Assembly (NCBI GenBank): GCA_964454545.1
Contig: CAYVTI010000008.1
Location: 7,015-71,014, forward strand
DNA: 64,000 nucleotides
Direction of reading: 5' to 3'
Source of the DNA: JABCZZ01 sp964454545
GTDB taxonomy: Bacteria > Pseudomonadota > Alphaproteobacteria > Rickettsiales > JABCZZ01
Of this stretch, positions 8,801 to 14,514 are shown in pieces. Every line of letters starts with the position of its first letter. Positions within the stretch are counted from its first letter, which is position 1. The notes beneath the pieces are model-generated. The model did no database searches and had not been told where the DNA came from. It saw nothing but the letters and a program-made list of their open reading frames with translations. Made by a program: the position numbers and the translations under genes.

Positions 8801-9480
8801 CGCCTGTGAGAAGCGGCTGCTTTCAGCACGGTGACCCCGTCTTTCAATTCCGTTTCATAGGGCACAAGATGGTGGGGATCCAACTTACGCGGGACTTTGA
8901 ACAGGATACCGGATTTATGTTGCTTCTTCCCTTCCTCACTGTGCACTGCCCATGCGGCATATTCGGTGGCAATGCGCAATTTCGCCTCATATTTCTCCGG
9001 CGCATCGAGCCAGCGCATGACGGAGCGGGCGAAGGGGAGCTCGAAGAAATTTATTATATTAAAAGGAGGCGTCGCTAATGCTCCTCCACCTATCCACGCA
9101 CTTAATTTTTTCTCCAGTTCTTTGCCGTCCAATTTCGCAGCTCCTTCGGCGGAGATCGATTTCGCCGCCTTGCGCTGGACGAACAAGCGCTTGCAGCTGT
9201 AAAGCGGTGCGAGGTCAAAATGTTTTTCTTTGAGAGTAGCTAATTCAGTGCGGACGTTAAATAATTCCGCGATGAAGTCTTCCACGTGCGGTGCGAGGTC
9301 AATGATAAGCTGTGAATGTTCCTTATCCGGAAGACTTTGGGGGGTCAGCCGCGCCGCTGTCAGCCGGTTATGCAGGCCGACATGATGATTCTTAAGCCCT
9401 TCTACGAAGCGGGCATCAAGCTTCACCAGCCCTTCACGCGAGTAAAGATCTCCAAAAGTTGTCTTAAATCCTAATTTCAT
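5866..9480 (-). CDS. Large flavo-iron-sulfur oxidoreductase, GltD-like plus PyrK/FNR-like fusion (NfnAB-like layout)
   Basis: 1204 residues. Residues 1-245 are unfamiliar. Two cysteine groups follow: C251/C254/C262 (CIWCHNQGKDSC) and C338/C346/C349/C353 (CAGTGHRICNDCMKSC), as in the Fe-S region of GltD-type proteins. A GltD-like FAD site is at 406-428 (KVLVAGLGPAGYTLAHHL) and an NAD(P)H site at 587-602 (VVIGGGLTAIDTATES). From about 865 to 1160 there is a ferredoxin-reductase/PyrK-like module (FEPGQFYRL, NILLVGGGLGNAVL) ending in C1124/C1130/C1133/C1151, which resembles a [2Fe-2S] site. This order matches NfnB+NfnA (NADH-dependent ferredoxin:NADP oxidoreductase) joined in one chain. Whether it bifurcates electrons is inference. 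Four stretches (about 272-298, 728-742, 849-859, 909-928) come from repeat-like DNA. The ATG follows directly on a stem-loop; the stop overlaps gspE (ATGA). Confidence 0.8.
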   Translation of the reverse strand: MKLGFKTTFGDLYSREGLVKLDARFVEGLKNHHVGLHNRLTAARLTPQSLPDKEHSQLIIDLAPHVEDFIAELFNVRTELATLKEKHFDLAPLYSCKRLFVQRKAAKSISAEGAAKLDGKELEKKLSAWIGGGALATPPFNIINFFELPFARSVMRWLDAPEKYEAKLRIATEYAAWAVHSEEGKKQHKSGILFKVPRKLDPHHLVPYETELKDGVTVLKAAASHRRPREGFALTDEGIALAKALDETNYCIWCHNQGKDSCSKGMKETARVENTVASEKNSHPSILGSNHSVFKKNSLDIPLAGCPLEEKISEMNFLKSEGIPVGALATVIIDNPMCAGTGHRICNDCMKSCIYQKQEPVNIPQAETRTLMDVLELPYGFEIYSLLTRWNPLNLERPLPKPGSGCKVLVAGLGPAGYTLAHHLMNDGHTVVGIDGLKIEPLPEAISGVTPAGTRVGFEPIRDVKELFEKLDERILYGFGGVAEYGITVRWDKNFLKVIRLLLERRNNFSMFGGVRFGGTLTVESAWRLGFDHIALCMGAGRPTIINIPNGLARGVRTASDFLMALQLSGAAKQDSIANLQLRLPIVVIGGGLTAIDTATESLAYYPVQVEKFLSRYEILVKEKGESAVRAGWSEEESEIAEEFIRHAQAIREERRKAHPDIGRLLDSWGGVKLVYRKRLIDSPSYRLNHEEVEKAFEEGIGFVENLEPEAVEVDKYGHACAIKFGCRGQGTGGKEEKSNEHATFTLPACSILIAAGTNPNTVLQREDPERISLHGKYFQAVDEEGRPVSPEKVSKPSAPHVLMSVEKDGRAISFFGDLHPSYAGNVVKAMGSAKQGYPVVSQMLAKRSSQWPAASDQFLETINKELRATVHDVIRLTSNIVEVVVKAPLAAQQFEPGQFYRLQNFEANALKLTTDHWPLATTLAMEGLALTGAWVDKEEGLLSAIALEMGGSSDLCAHLKKGEPLVLMGPTGAATEIPHNKNILLVGGGLGNAVLFSIGRTARERGSKVLYFAGYKKPSDRYKVEEIEKASDVIVWCCDEMSEFKPSRPDDKTFHGNIVQAMLAYAEDRIGHQPIKMSDIDHVVVIGSDRMMAAVAKARHNELRRYMKKDHIAIGSINSPMQCMMKEICAQCLQQHVDPHTGEIVYVYSCFNQDQLLDNVSFTFLNERLKQNSVQEKLTAGWIEFCLGHMVNQHLSVNGSTSE
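6715..6929. repeat. Intragenic inverted repeat, 24-bp arms
   Basis: Arms at 6715-6738 and 6906-6929 are inverted copies matching at 23 of 24 positions, built from the words TGGCCAGTGG and TGATCAGT. They lie in frame in the oxidoreductase gene and encode HWPLATT-like and SQWPAASDQ-like segments either side of the start of the PyrK-like module. The loop of 167 bases is ordinary coding sequence. A shorter copy of the word (CACTGGCCACTG) occurs in the same gene at 8646-8657. Confidence 0.85.
7279..7305. repeat. Cytosine-rich word repeat inside oxidoreductase gene
   Basis: Three near-copies of the word TGCCCCC/TGTCCCC in tandem, ending in TGCAACC. On the coding strand it encodes the low-complexity GCRGQGTGG that interrupts the GltD-like domain between an ordinary beta strand (GHACAIKF) and the strand FTLPACSILIAAGTNP. 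It looks like an inserted cassette that kept the frame. Confidence 0.5.
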
Positions 9481-9481
9481 A

Positions 9482-9508
9482 TCCCAAATGGCTCTATATT
9501 ATTTGGGA
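9482..9508 (-). promoter_or_regulatory. Stem-loop covering the ribosome site of the oxidoreductase gene
   Basis: Perfect 8-bp arms TCCCAAAT / ATTTGGGA with an 11-base loop end one base before the ATG at 9480. On the minus-strand transcript the only Shine-Dalgarno-like bases (TTTGGGA) are in the 3' arm, so the stem would hide them. The 11-base word ATTATTTGGGA that contains this arm (9498-9508) is repeated exactly at 9993-10003, inside the rpoZ promoter spacer. A translational or DNA-level control is possible; this is inference. Confidence 0.45.
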
Positions 9509-9551
9509 CAGGGGAATTTAGCAAGATAACTGTAGTATGGGGCAGTATGGA

Positions 9552-9947
9552 TTAGTCTTCTACGTCGACGTTGTCGGTCTCAAAAGAAAGGCCGGATTTA
9601 CCCTGTACGCCTACGGAAAGATGTTCCGATACGTCATCGGTGCTCGCGCCGCCTTCCGTTGCCAGCATTTCCTGTATTTCTTCACTGCCCTTAGCAGCCG
9701 GTTTCGCTGCGTTTTCAATCATCTGCTTTTTGCGGAACGACTGCACAATATCTTCCTTCGCAGCATCAAGATCGATCGTTCTGTCCGCTATTTCGCGCAG
9801 GGAAATCACCGCGTCCTTGTCGTTGTCGCGATCCAGGGTCGGCTGCGATCCGGAAGCGATCTGTTTGGCGCGGTGAGCGGCCAGAACCACCAGTTCAAAA
9901 CGGTTGGGTACATGTACGATGCAGTCTTCTACAGTAACGCGTGCCAT
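9552..9947 (-). CDS. rpoZ: RNA polymerase omega subunit
   Basis: Omega helps fold and hold the beta' subunit and, where SpoT/Rel exist, binds ppGpp. The N-terminus MARVTVEDCIVHVPNRFELVVLAAHRAKQIASG is diagnostic, followed by the conserved DKDAVISLREIA. The acidic C-terminal tail of about 50 residues (ASTDDVSEHL...NVDVED) is a common alphaproteobacterial extension. The ribosome site GGGAGAA stands 8 bases upstream of the ATG, and a good sigma-70 promoter is found just above it. The oxidoreductase gene follows on the same strand after 71 bases. Confidence 0.96.
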   Translation of the reverse strand: MARVTVEDCIVHVPNRFELVVLAAHRAKQIASGSQPTLDRDNDKDAVISLREIADRTIDLDAAKEDIVQSFRKKQMIENAAKPAAKGSEEIQEMLATEGGASTDDVSEHLSVGVQGKSGLSFETDNVDVED

Positions 9948-9983
9948 TGATTCATTCTCCCGATATATTCAAAAAGGAGCGCG

Positions 9984-10011
9984 ATTATATGCATTATTTG
10001 GGAGAATGCAA
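9984..10011 (-). promoter_or_regulatory. Sigma-70 type promoter of rpoZ
   Basis: On the minus strand, TTGCAT (10006-10011) and a perfect TATAAT (9984-9989) are separated by 16 bases, about 37 bases before the rpoZ start codon. The spacer contains the word TCCCAAATAAT, repeated as the leader stem-loop of the downstream oxidoreductase gene. Confidence 0.6.
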
Positions 10012-10020
10012 GAAATTAGT

Positions 10021-10090
10021 GGTTGGAGTTGAGAGTTCAGAGTTGAGTAAATACCGTTAACTCAACTCTGCCCGCTCAATTCTCATTACT
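10021..10090. repeat. Palindromic word repeat (GAGTTGAG/CTCAACTC) after the HU gene
   Basis: Repeats of GAGTTGAG/GAGAGTT on one side and CTCAACTC/CTCAATTC on the other form nested hairpins. The core is a perfect 10-bp stem AGAGTTGAGT / ACTCAACTCT at 10039-10048 and 10060-10069. It starts right at the stop codon of the HU gene and may act as a 3' end stem-loop, but there is no T-run. It resembles the short-word palindromes found inside genes in this window. Confidence 0.6.
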
Positions 10091-10456
10091 CTAGACAGCT
10101 GCCGCTTTCAGCTTGGAAAGGGCGCGCACTTTCACCCGCACGGATGCAGGCTTTGCGGCGGCTTTCATCATTTCTCCGGTAGCCGGGTTGCGGATGAGCG
10201 TTCCGGCCTTGCGCGCGGGAACTTTGCGCAGCGTTATCTTCAGGACGCCGGGAAGGATGAATTCCCCCGAACCGTTCGGATGTACCGAACCGTATATCAG
10301 GTGTTCCAGCGTGCTAATGACCTCGGACACCTGGCTGCGGCTCAGATCGGTTCTCTCGGCAATCAGTCCGAGCAAGGCGGATTTTGTCAATCTTTCCTTG
10401 ACGGGACGGACGGTGGCGGTAGCGGGTTTGCTTTTCTTTTTGGTCGCTGCTTTCAT
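10091..10456 (-). CDS. HU/IHF-family DNA-binding protein
   Basis: A small DNA-bending protein of the HU/IHF fold: KSALLGLIAERTDLSRSQVSEVISTLEHLI, then SGEFILPGVLKITLRKVPARKAGTLIRNPATGEMMKAAAKPASVRVKVRALSKLK, which includes the arm motif RNPATGE. An 18-residue Lys/Thr/Ala-rich N-terminal extension and the substitution of FxxR by ILPG make it a divergent, HU-like paralogue rather than canonical HupB. I chose the ATG at 10456 because AAGGAAGG stands 6 bases upstream; a longer frame to 10519 has no such site. It is 121 residues long. Confidence 0.85.
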   Translation of the reverse strand: MKAATKKKSKPATATVRPVKERLTKSALLGLIAERTDLSRSQVSEVISTLEHLIYGSVHPNGSGEFILPGVLKITLRKVPARKAGTLIRNPATGEMMKAAAKPASVRVKVRALSKLKAAAV

Positions 10457-10634
10457 GGTACCTTCCTTTTTGGTTGGATGAACAACAGCAAGAAAAGCAC
10501 GAATCAGGCATAAGATCAAGGTTTTCAGTTAGGCCTACACCCTGAACGCATCCCGCCTATCGATCATGCAGCGCACAATAATGGTCCGGATCGCCTGTTG
10601 CCAGAGTTATGGACGCGGGGGTAATCATAGCGGG

Positions 10635-11582
10635 TTAATATGCCTCTCTGCGCCCGCCTCCGAGTGCGGCAGCAGCGCTTGCGATAAACGCGCCGATGAG
10701 CAGGGACAGGAATAGGTATATGGAGAACTTAAGGCTAATCTGCCGTGTCCTTTCCGTGTCCTGAATAGCTCTCTGCCTGGCATCCTGAAGCTGGGCGAAT
10801 ACCGTGTCCGTTCGTCTTGTGGCTTCCGCCTGATCCACGCCGGTGCGCGCGGCGACAAGCTGGGCAAGATATGTTCTATCCGCTTCGGGCAGAGCGTTAT
10901 TTCTCAAACCGTTTAGTAAGATGCGGGTAGTTTCCATCGATGTTTCCTGATTGGAAAGACTGGCGGGGTTGGGCGTATTGCTGCGAAACATGCTGTCGAT
11001 ATAATAACCGGCAATATCGCCCGGATTCCTATTGGAATTTGGCATAGCTGCCGACTGAGCGGCGGCATTGACGGCTCCTACGGCTGCGCCTGAAGCGATT
11101 GCAGTACCGGCGCGGGCGCCTCCGCTCATAGCTGCGGCTGTGGCGGATGCAAGGAATGCGGCGGTCAATACCGTGGCTACCGACCATGTCAGAAATCCGT
11201 GAGCTGTATCGCGGAAGAATATTTCATCCGTGTGAACTCCGCTCCATTTGGTCCGCAGGCGGCCTGCCAGATATCCTCCTATGCCCGAGGCTATCCATTG
11301 CATGATAATGAGCCAGATAGCCGCCCCTGTCGTAAAGCTTGCAATTGTCCTATCGGTGGCATTTTGCTGCGTCCAGGGCGATAGGGCTGATAGCCCGAAG
11401 GCGGAGCCCAGAGTCAACAGCGTAAGGGATACCGCAATTGCTGCGATAGCTCCTCCCCAAATGGCCGCCCAGGAGATGCTGGAAACAGGGGATTCCCTCT
11501 GGCTGCGTTCTCCCGGGGTTTGCCGTCGGATATCTTCATTGGAAGGTTGCTGGTAAATGGGAATATTGGCGGTATTGCGCAT
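10635..11582 (-). CDS. Membrane protein with N-terminal helices and C-terminal TM segment
   Basis: Not assigned to a named family. The 315 residues start at the ATG at 11582, which has AAAGGA 9 bases upstream. After a 35-residue hydrophilic start comes SWAAIWGGAIAAIAVSLTLLTLGSAFGLSAL, then WLIIMQWIASGIGGYLAGRLR and a third Ala-rich helix (TWSVATVLTAAFLASATAAAMSG). A soluble region of about 110 residues (YYIDSMFR to RTRQISLK) is rich in Asn/Thr/Arg, and a final helix ISLKFSIYLFLSLLIGAFIASAAAALGGGRREAY follows. A Gly-zipper-like pattern suggests helix packing. It lies 26 bases after a 26-residue membrane peptide gene, so the two are probably co-transcribed. Confidence 0.75.
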   Translation of the reverse strand: MRNTANIPIYQQPSNEDIRRQTPGERSQRESPVSSISWAAIWGGAIAAIAVSLTLLTLGSAFGLSALSPWTQQNATDRTIASFTTGAAIWLIIMQWIASGIGGYLAGRLRTKWSGVHTDEIFFRDTAHGFLTWSVATVLTAAFLASATAAAMSGGARAGTAIASGAAVGAVNAAAQSAAMPNSNRNPGDIAGYYIDSMFRSNTPNPASLSNQETSMETTRILLNGLRNNALPEADRTYLAQLVAARTGVDQAEATRRTDTVFAQLQDARQRAIQDTERTRQISLKFSIYLFLSLLIGAFIASAAAALGGGRREAY

Positions 11583-11608
11583 AAAATAATCCTTTCTCTC
11601 TATCTCTA

Positions 11609-11689
11609 TTAATAATGTGAGAACAATGCGATCAGCAGGATGACAGGGATGGGCACGCCCAGTAGCCAAAGTAGAAGTCCACGTCTCAT
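11609..11689 (-). CDS. 26-residue single-helix membrane peptide
   Basis: The frame reads MRRGLLLWLLGVPIPVILL then IALFSHY: a positively charged start, one hydrophobic helix of about 20 residues with a central Pro-Ile-Pro, and a short polar end. A strong ribosome site (GAGGAG) stands 8 bases before the ATG, which argues for real translation. It ends 26 bases before the membrane protein gene at 10635-11582, on the same strand. It is probably a small inner-membrane protein, perhaps a partner of the downstream protein. The function is unknown to me. Confidence 0.6.
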   Translation of the reverse strand: MRRGLLLWLLGVPIPVILLIALFSHY

Positions 11690-12040
11690 GATTATCTCCT
11701 CGGAATGATGTTTTATTTCATTTTCCGCTCATATACTGATGAGAGGAAAAACCAGATAGATGCAGGAAAAGAATGTGAGTTCTCAATCTTCCGTTATTGG
11801 TGGTGTCTGAAAACCAGTTTGAAGGGACCAACACACCACCAACACCATAAGGCAATCACTTACCATGAGGCAATTGCTGTAAAAATGCAGGCTGCTTGTA
11901 TACAAGGCATTATAGAATACTAATAAATGCCTTTCAAAGGATGCGAATGGATAGTAGAAAACTACAGAGAGCATGTGTAGCCATATGAGACGGCTGTTAC
12001 ATGATGAGAGTTAAACGAATATATAACGGAACTATCCTGA
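11690..12040. other. Divergent intergenic region without a convincing gene
   Basis: AT-rich, between the membrane peptide gene (minus) and the nitroreductase-like gene (plus). It contains a perfect 10-bp inverted repeat TTGGTGGTGT / ACACCACCAA (11797-11806 and 11833-11842) with a 26-base loop, next to a direct repeat of ACCAACAC. This could be a regulator site for either direction. Short open frames here have no ribosome site or coding-like composition. Confidence 0.4.
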
Positions 12041-13028
12041 ATGCGCGTCTGGCAAGAGATTATTGAGATCGCCCTTCACACACCCTCTCCACACAATGTG
12101 CAGCCGTGGAAATTTAGAATCATTAATGACACAAAGGCTGTCTTATATATTGATAAGAAAAGAATGCTGCCGAAGGAGGATTTAACCGGCAGTTTTATTC
12201 TTTCCGCCATGGCGATGATAACGGAAAGCCTGGTATTGCTGGCAGCCAATCGCAAATATCGCCTGAGTGCTGAGCTGATCTATCACAATAGCGATGCCGA
12301 TCTTATTCCTTTTGCCGAGTTGGAGATGGTTGCTGACAATACGCAGCGAAGCGAATACGGAGATGCCACGTTTCTGGCGCGCCGCACTTCCCGGCTCCGC
12401 TATGAAAAAAGAGCCATACCGGAAGAACATCTGGGCCGGTTTAACGATATTGTAAAGCCGTTCGGCCAGTGTTTTGGCTTCATTACCGGCCATGCGCNNN
12501 NNNNNNNTCAGCCGGTTGCTTGACTGGAATATAAAAGCCTTGTTCCATGATCTGAATGTGCCGGATTACCATGACGAGATAACGGGATATTTCCGCTACA
12601 CCGACAGCCAGTCGGATAAATATCGTGACGGGCTGGATTACAGATGCATGAATTTAGCCAGGAGTGAATTATGGATGAGTATTTACTTTCCCCAGTTCCT
12701 GAAAATTCCTTTTATTAGAGATCTGTTATACCGCATCTACCGGGCAAGGCTTGGGTCTGTCGGGACTGTGGGATGGATATCCGGACCGTTCTGGAAACCG
12801 GGCGAAGCTTTTCCTGCCGGTCAGGCTTTGATCAGGTTCTGGCTGGAGGCGGCCAAGCTCGGCATATATATTCACCAATTCGGCAATCTGGTAACCAATA
12901 GAGAAGCTTTTTCCCAGGTCAAGAATCTATTACAGGATGATCAGATATGGCTCATTTTCAAGATAGGTTATTCTCAGGAACCGCCAGAGAGCAAGAGGCT
13001 TTCTCTAAAGGAGGTTGTGGTTGATTGA
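12041..13028 (+). CDS. Nitroreductase-like FMN oxidoreductase (interrupted by assembly gap)
   Basis: About 325 residues in two parts split by ten Ns. The start MRVWQEIIEIALHTPSPHNVQPWKFRI carries the nitroreductase-fold FMN-binding pattern (xxxSPHNxQPW), followed by FLARRTSRLRYEKRAIPEEHL, as in Acg-like atypical nitroreductases. The second half (SRLLDWNIKALFHDL...GLDYRCMNL...YIHQFGNLVTNREAF) continues the same protein in another frame. The frame is restored if the true gap is a multiple of three bases, so I treat the gene as whole and the break as an assembly artefact. It overlaps or abuts the CapK-like gene, with an AAAGGAGG site for that gene inside its own end. A coupled redox and adenylation pathway is likely. 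The substrate is unknown. Confidence 0.75.
12498..12507. other. Assembly gap (10 N)
   Basis: Ten undetermined bases. The coding frames on the two sides join only if the real missing length is a multiple of three (for example zero, giving ...GHALSRLLDW), so ten is a placeholder. Confidence 0.95.
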
Positions 13029-14514
13029 TCTTATTTTTCTCTATCCTCTTGTGATTATTATCGACTCTTTCCGCAAGGTGATAACTGCAGATAAGTATTT
13101 ATTCCTCATAGCCGGTAACCGTTACCTTCAGAGGCTGGTCAGCAGGTTTGGGATCATTCAGGCTTACCGCACTTATTTAAAGGCAAGAAAACATTGCCCG
13201 GCTTATGGCCGTTTTCTGCAGCAATGCTATCCCGAACGGTTGAGATTTGGCCGGTCCCTGGCGGAATTGCCGGAAACGAATAAGGAAAATTACGTCAAGA
13301 AATATTCCATAGAAGAACGGTGCTATTATGGAAGGATCCCTGCCGCCGGAGCCGTTATAGACGAGTCGTCTGGCTCAAGCGGCACTCCCAATAACTGGGT
13401 CAGGGGGCCTAACGACAGAAGGGACGTGAAGAATCTCCTGCAGATCACTTTCGGACTGACATATCATAAAAAAGATTTGTTCGTGATTAATTGTTTTGCC
13501 CTGGGGCCGTGGGCCACCGGCATGAATGTTTCCATGGCGCTTGCCGATGTGGCTATTTTGAAGTCAATCGGCCCGGATATAGAGAAACTTGAAAATACCC
13601 TCCGCATATTCGGCCCGGGATATAAATACCTGATAGTGGGATATCCGCCTTTCATAAAGCTGTTCGTCAATTCCACGCAGATCGATTTCAAGGATTATGA
13701 GATTCACCTCATCACCGGAGGGGAAGGAGTTTCCCCGGGGTTGAGGAAGTATCTTTCCCGCTATTTCAAAACCCTTATTTCGTCGTATGGCGCTTCCGAT
13801 CTGGATATCAATATAGGCTTTGAGACTGAACTTACTATAGCGCTCCATGGAATATGTGACCACAATCCGCATCTGACGAAGACACTGTTCGGGCGTGAGC
13901 AGGTTCCCATGATATTCCAGTACAATCCCCTGGATTATTATATTCAACCATCTGCGGCAGGGGAACTGATTTTTACCGTAAACAGGCTTAACAGCGCCGC
14001 GCCCAAGATAAGGTATAATGTGCAGGATATGGGAGGCGTTATCGCATATTCAGACTTGATAAAGCGATTAAAAGACTATGAATTGGAAACGGTACTTCCT
14101 GCCGCGAAATTCTGCTTTCCCCTGTTATTTGTATATGGCAGGGGGGATTCTGCTGTTCCGTTTTTCGGCGCGAAGGTTTTCAGCTCTGATCTTGATTCTC
14201 TGATTAATACGGTTCCGCAATTAAATGGCTTCAACTCTTTCCGGCTTTCTACATTTGAAGATGCCAAGTTAAACCGCTTCCTGAAGATTGCATTGGAATT
14301 GAAACAGGATATTCCCAGCCATCCAGCATCTATTGACGGGTTGCCTGTCAATCATTTCTTCTTTAATGAACTGCAGCGTGTAAATCAGGATTTCCGGGAA
14401 GTTTCAAAGTTATTTACCCCGGACAATATTATAGTGGAAGTTTTTCCTTTCGGAACCGGAGTATTTCGGGATCGCGATATCCGCATCAAGCAAAAATATA
14501 TCGATTATCCCTGA
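13021..14514 (+). CDS. CapK/PaaK-like adenylate-forming enzyme
   Basis: 497 residues related to the phenylacetate-CoA ligase/CapK group of the ANL superfamily, which activates carboxylates as acyl-adenylates. The P-loop-like DESSGSSGTPNNWVRG, then ITGGEGVSPGLRKYLSRYFKTLISSYGASD (YGxxD/E signature) and the later GELIFTVN...KIRYNVQDMGG (RYxxxDxG, hinge) are visible. I prefer the TTG at 13021, because AGGAGG ends six bases upstream. An earlier TTG at 13015 abuts the ribosome site. The N-terminal 25 residues are hydrophobic (LIFLYPLVIIID) and may bind the membrane. It partners the nitroreductase-like gene, overlapping it by 8 bp, and converges on the hybrid kinase with a 10-bp overlap. Confidence 0.8.
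   Translation: MIDLIFLYPLVIIIDSFRKVITADKYLFLIAGNRYLQRLVSRFGIIQAYRTYLKARKHCPAYGRFLQQCYPERLRFGRSLAELPETNKENYVKKYSIEERCYYGRIPAAGAVIDESSGSSGTPNNWVRGPNDRRDVKNLLQITFGLTYHKKDLFVINCFALGPWATGMNVSMALADVAILKSIGPDIEKLENTLRIFGPGYKYLIVGYPPFIKLFVNSTQIDFKDYEIHLITGGEGVSPGLRKYLSRYFKTLISSYGASDLDINIGFETELTIALHGICDHNPHLTKTLFGREQVPMIFQYNPLDYYIQPSAAGELIFTVNRLNSAAPKIRYNVQDMGGVIAYSDLIKRLKDYELETVLPAAKFCFPLLFVYGRGDSAVPFFGAKVFSSDLDSLINTVPQLNGFNSFRLSTFEDAKLNRFLKIALELKQDIPSHPASIDGLPVNHFFFNELQRVNQDFREVSKLFTPDNIIVEVFPFGTGVFRDRDIRIKQKYIDYP

Noticed and set aside
11705..11923. Plus-strand frame of 72 codons in the intergenic region before the nitroreductase
   Set aside because: No ribosome site and low-complexity product; the region is better explained by a divergent promoter with an inverted repeat.
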